From: Albugo candida
Lineage: Eukaryota > Oomycota > Peronosporomycetes > Albuginales > Albuginaceae
DNA length: 64,000 bases
NCBI GenBank assembly: GCA_905220665.1
Contig: CAJNAR010000002.1
Coordinates: 124,001-188,000, forward strand
Direction of reading: 5' to 3'
In this document: positions 54,542-63,537 of the stretch, piece after piece
Numbering within the stretch: the stretch's first letter is position 1
Layout: each line of letters opens with the position of its first letter
Notes under the pieces: model-generated
Seen by the model: only the letters and a program-made list of their open reading frames with translations
What the model was told of the DNA's origin: nothing
The model's database searches: none
Made by a program: the position numbers and the translations under genes

Positions 54542-56197
54542 ATGCAATCACTACGGGCTGCTAGTATCCTCGCGCTCGCACTAGCTGTATGCCAGTTGCA
54601 TGTTAGTCATGGTCAACTTCCTCAAAGACAATACAGACTAGATCCTATCAACTATATTGATGAGAATTCCTTGTGGCATTGTTATGCACTCTTCCAAAGC
54701 GCGCTTCTCAACGAAGCAGGAGTCAAAAGGCTAACGGTTACAGAGATTGAAACAGCCATGATTGATTTTACGATCACTGCATCTCTCCGTGGCCTACAAC
54801 GCGCGAAGGATTATCGCTCTACTGGATCTGCAACAAACACAGCCTACATGACTATGAATGAACTCAAACCATTGTATCCGATTCCTTTTACAATCAGCGA
54901 AAGTAAACACGACAAAAATCCTAAAAGATTCGTGTGTTTGCCTCAGTATGGTAGAAACGAAGATGACTGCAGAAAGTGTTTGATGCAGAAAAGCAATTCA
55001 ATACTTGGAGACTTTTTCGTAACGATTTCCGAATCCATGTTGAGCGTTTATGTTATGTACACATCGAAGTCGGGAGATGAGATTGCCAACGCTTGCCGCG
55101 ATACTGGCGTGTGCGGTACATCAAACACTCAGCAACATCAACCCATATATCCAGATGAAGTGTGTCAAGTTGTCCACGGCGCGCGAGAATCGCCGTTTTC
55201 CGCATTGTTGACGGGTACAGCATACGATACGTTACCAGCGGCATCGTACTCTTGTATCTGTTATCAAGTTACTATGAGACATAATCAGCAACGCAAATTT
55301 GCTCAAAGTGAACCATACAAAAATTGGTACCCCCATCGTCTGCAACATTGGTCGAATAATATCATCGTGCATTGGATGAAGGTGGGTGCTGATTTTGCAG
55401 ACTCTACGCTCTTATTGGTTTGGTATGCAAAGGATGTGTTCGTTCCCAATCAGCGTATATCTGACAAGAGGCGATACGTGAAGAAAGTTTCGGTGGAGGA
55501 TTGCTATAGATACTATACCTCAAAACTTGATTTCTCGGCCTTCGAAAAGGGAATGTCGCTATTTACGTCAGACACTGGTATTGATTCTGAACATGACAGC
55601 AATTGTTTTGTGGCTTACCACAATTATGAAAATTCGAAATCGAATGCATGCCGGAAATGTATCGAGTCTACGGGCAGTAAATCAGCGAAAGCCTCTGCCA
55701 TCTCCTTTATTTTCACCATTCAATCTTCTACAGAGAAAGAAAACACCATCAGAGAATGCATCACAACAAGGGGTACACCTGCCTGCTCTAAGTTTCAAAT
55801 TTTTCCCGAGGATGTGTGCGATCATGTGACAAAAACGAATGAAATGCTCCTGTCTGAAGTTTCCATCCCATCAATCAAATCGGAATACCCGAATTCTGTT
55901 GTGTTTGCATCATTTACCGATCATAATTGCCTAGCATGTTATGTTTTGGTGCACAGCGTATTCTTCATATCAATAGAGCATAAGTACGTTTGGATGGAGA
56001 GAAACGAAGGACCGAGAGGATGTGATTGCTTGACCATCGAAAGGAAAAGTGATGCCGGCCAGGTTGACTCTTTTCAAGCAATTTCTTTCCATGACCTCGA
56101 GGGGCATAAGTCTGGACGGCGGAATACGGAGTCACCTACCACTGAGAGCTTTAAGTCCATCGTCAAGCTGATAGTACCTAATACAGTCCACCTATGA
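54542..56197 (+). CDS. Copy F: intact secreted two-module cysteine-rich protein (551 aa)
   Basis: This is the only long intact host-like frame in the window and appears intron-free. The Met chosen starts a clear signal peptide (MQSLRAASILALALAVCQLH, likely cleaved near residue 24 before QLPQ). There is no later membrane segment and no RxLR motif. The mature part is two related halves. Module 1 has Cys 47, 132, 143, 146, 185, 191, 208, 238 and 240; module 2 has Cys 321, 355, 370, 373, 406, 415, 426, 463 and 466, then 494 and 496. Each half has a CRKC core, a (P)[DE][DE]VC stretch and a closing C-x(1-2)-C. The tail from about 500 is polar. It is likely extracellular, possibly a pathogen effector or surface protein; function unknown. 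Decayed paralogues A-E and G surround it. Confidence 0.85.
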   Translation: MQSLRAASILALALAVCQLHVSHGQLPQRQYRLDPINYIDENSLWHCYALFQSALLNEAGVKRLTVTEIETAMIDFTITASLRGLQRAKDYRSTGSATNTAYMTMNELKPLYPIPFTISESKHDKNPKRFVCLPQYGRNEDDCRKCLMQKSNSILGDFFVTISESMLSVYVMYTSKSGDEIANACRDTGVCGTSNTQQHQPIYPDEVCQVVHGARESPFSALLTGTAYDTLPAASYSCICYQVTMRHNQQRKFAQSEPYKNWYPHRLQHWSNNIIVHWMKVGADFADSTLLLVWYAKDVFVPNQRISDKRRYVKKVSVEDCYRYYTSKLDFSAFEKGMSLFTSDTGIDSEHDSNCFVAYHNYENSKSNACRKCIESTGSKSAKASAISFIFTIQSSTEKENTIRECITTRGTPACSKFQIFPEDVCDHVTKTNEMLLSEVSIPSIKSEYPNSVVFASFTDHNCLACYVLVHSVFFISIEHKYVWMERNEGPRGCDCLTIERKSDAGQVDSFQAISFHDLEGHKSGRRNTESPTTESFKSIVKLIVPNTVHL

Positions 56198-56222
56198 GAA
56201 AGCGAAGTGGTAGCTACAAGTA

Positions 56223-56228
56223 AATAAA
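56223..56228 (+). terminator. Candidate poly-A signal of copy F
   Basis: AATAAA lies 26 bp after the stop codon of copy F. The following ACTTCAA...CTTACCT resembles sequence downstream of copy A (near 1380-1405), suggesting a conserved 3' end. Confidence 0.5.
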
Positions 56229-56229
56229 A

Positions 56230-56663
56230 CTTCAATTTCTCTTACCTCTGCCGCAATTTGTAATGTGTTTGAAACAAATTCCGCAATTAGACAGGACAAA
56301 AATTGTTTTGTACGCGTTTTATACAAGGATTCTTTGTCCTTTTCCGCCATATAATTTCAGTGGACTTTAATGCTCCTGAGGAGGAAAAAAAAGACCACAC
56401 AAAATACGTTAGTTTACGTCCAGGTTATTTCTATGGGAAATATGTTCTTCCTTCCAGCCACTGGATCATCCTGCACTCCAGCACTACTCCTGCATGCGCA
56501 GCTATTTTATCTTCATTCATCATTATTCTTTCATCATTCATCACTTGGCACTTGTGCAACACATTGATTTAGAAAGAGTGGTCGTTTTTCATCTTTTCTT
56601 CTGCTGCTTTATCCAACATAAGAAGACAGGAGCGAACATCGTAAGAGAAAAAAACATAGGGCG
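56230..56663. other. Unassigned spacer
   Basis: It contains a short repetitive run of TCATCATTCATC-like sequence (56510-56545) and two overlapping short frames without recognisable domains. Confidence 0.4.
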
Positions 56664-56708
56664 CAGTGCCTAGACATCACACTAGCGCCACCTCAGACGA
56701 CGTAACAG

Positions 56709-58930
56709 GTGGTAATCAGGATTTGTGGCACGACTCACGGCGACAGCAACTCTTTACCGAAAACAAATTGGCAAAGTCTAATGCCTCGCCCTCAAGATCC
56801 TATCTCGTTGCTTTTTAGTCCCAAGTATAAGAATCCTAATGGGGACAAAAGATCAGAAAGAGTGCGATGTAATGCCTGTAGCAAGTCAGTAAATGCCTCG
56901 GCGCAACGGCTGAAGGGCCACTCAATAGAGTGTTCCTCTAGGGGCAGAGACGGAATTGGTAGACTGACACCTTCGAGCGAAGCTCCTCATCCATGTGGTA
57001 GCAATAGCAGGAGCCCTATAAGTAACAGTAGCGTGGTGGTGGCAAATTCGAACAGAGTTGGGATTTGTTCAGAGTCACCAAGTGGTTAGGGTCAAATCTC
57101 TCAGCATCAATAGCAACTTACCAAGCGAAGCAACAGGACAGCTGGTAAAATTACTGCATTTGCAGACTCTGTCTCTTCCGAACAGCAAACCAAACTGGAA
57201 GGACTGTTAGCTAAGGCAATCCATCGCTCTAGCCTACCATTTGCGGTGTTTGAAAGTGCAGACTGGTATGAGTCCTTCTCAGCTGTTCGCCCTAGTCTAA
57301 AAATCCCTAGCCGAGAGAAGATTAGAAGGGAATTGATCGATAATGAATAACAGAACGTTAGGCGAGGACACCCTGACAGAGGTATCAGAATGGCATGTGG
57401 TATGCTTTTCGATTGACGGCGCGACCAACGTGCAAGGTAAGCAACTGCTCAATCTTACGGCTTGTGGTCTAAAAGCCCTGTTTTTGAAACAATTAACAAT
57501 AGAGCTGCGGCGTGAATCCTCTATAAATTTGAAGAGAAAGGTGCTAGATTGCCAGAGCCGCATGAAGGTGTCCTTGGACAAAAATTGCTACGCCTCCAAC
57601 AGAGGACATCATACTTGGGGGTATTGCACCCAATCATTTGATGTGATCTATCGCATCTGAGTCTCCGAATGTCATGAAGAAACTAAGAAAGTTGCTGCGT
57701 AGCTCATGATCATATGCAGTAGTGTTTGGATGTTGGGTCCGTACCCAGCTCAGTCGTTTAAGCACTTGAGCACACGGACCCCCTTCCGCAGGTCGTCAGT
57801 TCGATCCCCGGCAGTGTGGGCAGCGATTTGGGCCCACCCAAGCAATAAGCTTGGAAAATATCTGCCTCCCTAGGTTTGAAGTCAGACTTAAGTGACATTC
57901 ACACGGTCAGGGGCTCTTGATAGGATAAGGAAGGTAGTTAAAGAACCAGATAAACAGTGTAATGAAATCCTTGGCAAAGTAGTGTTTGGATGTGCACCAC
58001 ATGCGCTTAAAAACTTTTGGCGGGATTTTTTGAAGCTTGAAATACCCGTCCCAACGCTGAAGAAAGTAATGTTTATCATGAAAAGTCTCTGATGCGTACG
58101 TCTTTTCCATTCGCTCTTTAGTCAACTCTGTGACGAAAACCTTCACCGACAGTATGCATTGATGCTCTTCACGTGTACCCGATGGTCGAAAACACATTTT
58201 ATCTTTCCGAGACTCAATTATTTGAAGTCAGTGGTAACATCAATCACTGCAGCAGTAACTCACGACGACCGCTTTGATGAAGTGGCAGTGACTGATCCTT
58301 TGATTGGCGCAATGATCGAAGGAACACGTCATTCTGGCGAAGGTGCACAGCCATGGAAGCGGTCATGGAGCCCACTTGCGCTTGCCTTCATTACTTGGAG
58401 GGCGATGAGGCAGCATTTTCTGGAATTTATGCCTGTTTACTCTATTTAAAGTTTGTCTTATCAAAGCTCAAAAGAAACTCTAGAGATATTCTCGTGTTGT
58501 AGGACGCAGCACTTGAGCAGTTAGATAAGCCTATAGTGAGCAGGCGCAAGTAAATATACAGCCCGGTGCATGCTCTGGCATTTCAAAATAAACCTCTCTT
58601 TGACATGAGGAAAAGAATTTGCAAGGAGAATCTCAATGGCTTCATGGGGATTGGTCAAGGCAGCTTGTATCATCATTGTCGGAAGGCCCTAAGGCAGATT
58701 ACACCAGTGGATTTATCCGAGACAGTTCTAGGTACGAAGACACGGCAATGTCCGATTTAATGAGGGAAAGAATGCTTTCTCAAGCTGAGGTTCCGACCAG
58801 ATCCATCGCAATACCTTGGACAAGTTCGACCTGCGTCAAGACACCATTTGCTGTTTCGGAAAGCAATGTCAAATCGTCCGCAGTATTTGCCATCATTCCA
58901 AAGGACATGGTCTTCATGTTGACGAACTAA
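56709..58930 (+). pseudogene. hAT transposase, interrupted by stops and a SINE
   Basis: 56709-57089 has a BED-type zinc finger: VRCNACSKSVNASAQRLKGH, then SIEC. After a TAG (57087) the same phase reads LLAKAIHRSSLPFAVFESAD, WYESFSAVRPSLKIPSREKI, standard hAT sequence. 57405-57500 encodes FSIDGATNVQGKQLL. The SINE then splits VVFGCAPHALKNFWRDFLKL (57981-58040), the hAT CxxHxLNLL motif. 58159-58320 encodes TRWSKTHFIFPRLNYLKSVV. The C-terminal dimerisation region is not clearly recognised. It is inactive. Confidence 0.75.
57734..57977 (+). mobile_element. SINE family 1 inserted in the hAT transposase
   Basis: The 244-bp copy shows the same head and body as at 39955. The 16-bp duplication AGTAGTGTTTGGATGT at 57718-57733 and 57978-57993 flanks it. 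It ends CCTTGGCAA without a poly-A run. Removing the element and one duplication restores hAT coding around GCAPHALKNF, which fixes the boundaries. Confidence 0.93.
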
Positions 58931-59007
58931 ATTTTACAAAAATGCGACCGCCATCAGATAAAGTATTGCTGAGAGAGAAGCACCTTGTTTGTCCCCATGT
59001 TGGAGTG

Positions 59008-61015
59008 TAAGGGACGGTTTGATATTGCCATTAATCATCAGCTGCGCCCACGTGTCGACAAACCCAGTCAATAACAGTTTTCCCAACGCCCAGAATTTTC
59101 AAAACGCGAAACATGAACGTCGAATGAACATGATCATAAGCTTTGTCAAAGTCAAGAAAAGTCGCATACGCTTCCCCCACGACGATGACTGGATGTGAGT
59201 GAGATGTCAAACATGGTGATGCATCGAGCGAGATTCCTCGCACAGGTTCTTGTTGATCTTGTGGATCAATTTGGGCAAAAATCACTGTAGTTGATGCTTC
59301 AGCAATTTTGAGAGTACATTCAAATCGCACAAATTAGTGCGATCGATTGGTAATTGCCAGGATCTCTTTTTGATCCTTTTTTGAATAAAAGGTGATTGCC
59401 GAGTGACGGTGGATCAGAGTAAGAAACCCTTTTCAGCTGGTTTTCGAACACGACCCTCAGACTTGCGGCAAACGTTTGCGAATCAAGCTGACAAAATGCA
59501 GCTGGGAGTCTGTCCATACGTGGAGAGTAATTTCTTCGCATGTGCTTGATCGCTTCCGTCCTCTAGGTCGTACTCAGCAAGTCGAGAGACGGTCTTGCTC
59601 TCCAGACACAAGGGAAACTTGAATCGATTACAGTAGCTTTTTCAATTTATTTTGCATGGAACAGCTGGGTCGGTCCCGGAGCTGTAGGTAGAGACCATAA
59701 CATCACACTCAATAATCCCTAAATTCATCAATAATGTTTCTCGGGTTCGATAACACAGTATCACATTTTTTGGTCACATTTCAATCAGCACACGAAAACA
59801 AGAACTATCTATAGGGCAAAAAATGCCTTGAGGAGCTTGCTTTATGCTTCACGTGATGATTCAAAGCTTTTTTTATCTTGGCTGTAGTTGACATTGTTTC
59901 GAGCGAAATTCGGAATTGTTTCGAAACTCAATTTGAAATAATATCGTTAATGATAGGTGTCTTGAGTGCGATATCGAGCCGGCTCAGCTTCTCAGCACGC
60001 TGGATAGACTAAACATAACGTGAGCAATCTTTCGCAAACTTTTTTCTTAAGTTCTTGTAGCTATTTTGTTTCGATGTTCGTATTCCAACGTTTCCACATT
60101 TTCTGGGGATTCGACATTACCCGCAACAGTTCGAGAATCAAATTCCCTCTTAGTTGGATTGCTTTGAATATTTGAAGATGTTCCGATTTTTCGTAATTAG
60201 CATTTCCCATGTCGTCCTGATGGTTGAGTTGGATTTGCCAGAGGTTGATTTCCGTGTCAGATGATCTCCCGTATATCGCGGTCGAAATATTTAGTCTTTA
60301 TAAACAATAAAAAATAGCTCTTTCGACATGCAGAAGTAATCCAATTGCTTCTTGCGCGGTAAGGGTCCTGCGGAAACTTTTGCAGTCGTATGTGGGATTC
60401 ACCAAGCGGCTTCCGCACCCGAATGCGAAAGCCATTCCAAACAAGCTAATCGGCATGATTCATCTCGAGTTCTTCCACTATGATCATCGACAGCTGGATC
60501 GAGTGATGTGCTTAATTTATTAGAACAAGATGTGTTGCGGCCGATTCGAATGTATTGGAGAGCAATAGGAAAAAAACGCAATTTTTTCTCGCCCTCATCT
60601 GTGTATATACATTTTGGATGTACACGGATGCATCCTGAATGAAAAACGCAAAACCAAATAACGATTGCGGCCATTTCTTCAGCTGATGTAAAACACGGTA
60701 AGTCCGATGGAAGAATTTCACTCAGCCGCCACAGAGATTTTAGTCGGATGTGGAAAAGCATGGTTGTGGTCAATATCAAACATGTTGTGCTCCATGACTA
60801 GATAAAATGAGAACTAAAAAAATAGTTGACTATGATCGTTGGAACTTGGTTTCATGGAGACAACACACGGAGGTGTAGTGATGGGACGTGGTCGATAAAA
60901 AATGACCATTTATATGGATTCCATTACCATCCACGTGAGTGCTGAGATGTTGTTTCACATTGATACAATCGATTAGAACTGTAGAGACTTGAGCTTGACT
61001 TGGTATATTTCTAAC
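59008..61015 (-). mobile_element. LINE-3: endonuclease to mid-RT fragment, minus strand
   Basis: The minus strand corresponds to LINE-1 from about 12660 to 14633. 60950-60850 matches the endonuclease start (AACATCTCAGCACTCACG; HETKF). 60779-60399 contains LACLEWLSHSG. 59541-59320 has PRMDRLPAAFCQLDSQTF and LFKKGSKRDPGNYQSIALI. 59330-59031 has EAYATFLDFDKAYDHVHSTF (RT motif A). The copy stops in mid-RT at 59008, exactly where hAT sequence ends, so both were cut by one rearrangement or the LINE inserted incompletely. Many stops are present. Confidence 0.85.
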
Positions 61016-61300
61016 TGAAAAGATCTAGGTACTCAGTTCGCTACAATTTGCTACCACCAAGCCTGTCATTATACATATTCTAGAAGGTTCGAAGTGACGT
61101 CATCCCATGACGTCAGCCTCTGACGTCATGGCCTATCCGATATTCATTTAGCTGTGCAGCACACCCGGGTACGCGCTCTGTCGTGTCGTGCGTACCAGAC
61201 GTCCTGACATCCCCCAGACTTCGCGTTGGCGGCTCCAAAAGTTCTGTATTAGTCGTTGCCAATGCGAAACGTGGCGGATAGCTTTCTCGAAGCTTTCTCG
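61016..61300 (-). repeat. Probable 3' LTR region of the gypsy element
   Basis: It lies directly downstream (minus strand) of the chromodomain and has no coding potential. It holds three TGACGTCA palindromes. The second LTR is outside the window, so the limits cannot be defined. Confidence 0.4.
61095..61128. promoter_or_regulatory. Three spaced TGACGTCA (CRE-like) palindromes
   Basis: Exact TGACGTCA at 61095-61102, 61108-61115 and 61121-61128, each 13 bp apart. This is the consensus of bZIP (ATF/CREB-type) factors. In the probable LTR this could be an enhancer array. Confidence 0.7.
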
Positions 61301-61440
61301 CGCTACCAAGTACTATCACACTCCGTGTGGCCGTACCATTTAACTAGCCATTCGGTTTGGCGATCGCGCTGACGACAACGAAGCAAGTTCTCCACATTGT
61401 ATAGTTCCTCTCCCGTATATGACTCTGGGATAACTGGGGT
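61300..61440 (-). pseudogene. Chromodomain of the gypsy integrase C-terminus
   Basis: Minus-strand sequence reads ESYTGEELYNVENLLRCRQR, then DRQTEWLVKWYGHTE. This is the aromatic-cage core of a chromodomain (Y-VE-LL...YLVKWxGxxxxxxTWE). It would direct integration to marked chromatin. The following Trp is kept (STW) but a stop comes right after. Confidence 0.75.
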
Positions 61441-61479
61441 GCTTTCGGAGCTGGTCGTCCCGCGAACTTAGAGGTATTC

Positions 61480-62510
61480 GACTTGTATGGAGATTATATG
61501 TCGACGTTGAATGATGAGTCTAGTCTCTTTATATTTCGCTGTGGCTTCAACTTAGCTACATTCGGGCTGATCATCTCAATTATCTCAAACGGTCCAACGT
61601 TTTTGCCGCAAGCTTTGCTTTCTCTAACTCAATGTGAGCGGAAACTGTCTTCAGTGGCGAGTTCTTGGTATTCAGTAGAACTAAGGCACTACATTATAGG
61701 TGAGGCTTATTCTTTTAGCGTCGTAGTACTTCTTCTGCTTTTCCCGGGATTATTCTTGGTTCTCACGTGCTTTACGCACTAGCTCTTGGCGATCTTTGGA
61801 GTGCTTTGAGGCGAATTCTGAGATTGGTTGTGGATTACAAACCTCGGGATGTCTGTATTCGTGAGCAATCAGGTTTGAAAACTTTCTTCCGGTATCGATC
61901 TCAAACGGAGTGAGTTTATTAGACTCGTTCACCGAGGTGGCGTGCGCGTACTCTACGGGACCAAGTAGCTTGGCCCAATTTTTCTCCCCTGTAAGATACA
62001 ACGCTGCGTAATGCGACTTCTAAGACCAAGTTGCGGCGCTCTGTTTGTCCATCTGCTTTCGCCCTATGAGCGGTCGTCATGCTTAGCTTGACACCCACTA
62101 CGTTCATTAGAGATTTCCAGAAGTTTGCCGTGAACTTCGGATCCCGATCGCTGATGATAACCTTCGGCAGTCCATGATGTGTGACTACGGCGTCGAAAAA
62201 CAACTTTGCATTGCCTTTTAAATCCGTAGTCGTAGATGTTGGTGCATAAATCGGTCACTTGAATAGCTTTTCTACGACGACGCAAATAGCATCATACCCT
62301 TCCGACACGGGTAGCTCAGTGATGAAGTCCATTGACACTAATTCCCGGTATTATTCCTGAATGGGGATAGGAATCATGGATCCTTTCTTTCGCTGGCTGT
62401 TTAAGTACCATCGAGGGCATATTTCACATGTCTCGACGTACTTCTGCACCGTCTCAAGTATCTTCGGCCAGTAGCACCAATGTTACAACTTCATGTAAGT
62501 TCTGCGAACC
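61480..62510 (-). pseudogene. gypsy integrase
   Basis: The minus strand contains, in order, YWPKILETVQKYVETCEICP (HHCC zinc-binding end), SMDFITELPVSEGYDAICVV (first catalytic Asp), FDAVVTHHGLPKVIISDRDP, KFTANFWKSL (second Asp), AHRAKADGQTERRNLVLE (catalytic Glu region), and, near 61600, GPFEIIEMISPNVAKLK of the C-terminal GPF/Y module. The GPF/Y module is the usual link to a chromodomain. Frames change at about 62204 and 61920. Confidence 0.85.
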
Positions 62511-62666
62511 CCTGGATGTGCTGCTGTGGCGGAATAGTGAAACTCGTCTAAAATCTTCGTCCTCAGTTCCGCCGTTTCGGGCTATATAATTGTAGCATTG
62601 CATCCTCTTGCTTCAGATATATGAGTCCTTTACCGATTACGAAGTTGTCATTCGCCTGCTTTGGTT

Positions 62667-63533
62667 TCAATATCTTTCGGAAAAACTTGTTTTTACGATA
62701 TCTTTTCTGAGATGTGCGCCCACAACGTGAAAATCGGCTTTGTGGATATGCTCCCGAGCGACCCCTATCGGACGACTCTCCCCCGCAACTCCCAATCGTC
62801 GAGTAAGATTTGGGACGTCCAGCGGAAGGTATTGAACGAGGGCCGAGTGAACCGTGTGCCTACTCAAAAGATTGTTGTGTCGATTACAGTCAGCCGTATA
62901 CTCATGTACGACGTGCGACACATCGGTAACATGGTTAGTAGGCACAGCGAGTTCGTTGGAATGATCTCCAGACACTGCATGACGAGGTAATTCGTCGGCC
63001 ACGACATTGAACCGTCTTTTTACATGTTGTAAGACAAAGGCGAACTGGGAAAATAACGTTAACATTTGTACCATCGTTGGAGACACCTCTTGATGGTAAA
63101 GCATCCACTTGCACGCTGAATCGTCGGTAGAGACTGTAACTTATATTCCATGGAGACACGGACGCCATTTTCTTAGAGCATTCTTGATGGATAACAGCTC
63201 TTTCTCGTGATCTGGCCATTTTAATTCATGAGGTCCCCGATGCTTCGAATAAAATGCAATGGCTTGGTCTTTGTCGTTGATATCTTGCGAAAGAACACCA
63301 CCGATGCAGAATCTAAAAGCATCCGTTGTTACGCTGAAAGGTGAGTAAATTTCGGCAACTTGAGTCGTTGATTGCTGGAGTGCGAGTTTCAATGCGTTTA
63401 AAGCTTTTTTCTGATCACGCCGCCAGTTCCATTGAGTATCTTGTTTGGTGAGGTCTCGAAGAGGACGCGATATCCGTGCAAAATGGCAGATGAATCGACG
63501 GTAATATCCAGCTAGTCCCAGAAAACTCAGCAA
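62667..63533 (-). pseudogene. gypsy RNase H and connection to integrase
   Basis: 63533-63141 encodes LSFLGLAGYYRRFICHFARI and SRPLRDLTKQDTQWNW (end of the RT thumb), TTDAFRFCIGGVLSQ (RNase H first Asp), IAFYSKHRGPHELKWPDHEK and ELLSIKNALRKWR (Glu). 63104-62667 continues with VKRRFNVVADELPRH, matching the NxVADALSR motif at the end of RNase H. Frames are broken between the two. Confidence 0.85.
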
Positions 63534-63537
63534 CTCC

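Larger units (their letters stand above)
56664..59008 (+). mobile_element. hAT-type DNA transposon, 3'-truncated and broken
   Basis: The left end CAGTGCC (56664) is typical of hAT terminal repeats. A BED zinc finger is followed by hAT transposase motifs in order. A SINE is inserted at 57734-57977. The right end is lost, because minus-strand LINE sequence begins at about 59008. Target duplication and right TIR could not be verified. Confidence 0.7.

Noticed and set aside
61483..61782. Plus-strand hydrophobic 99-codon membrane protein
   Set aside because: It is antisense to the gypsy integrase C-terminus (GPFEIIEMI on the minus strand).
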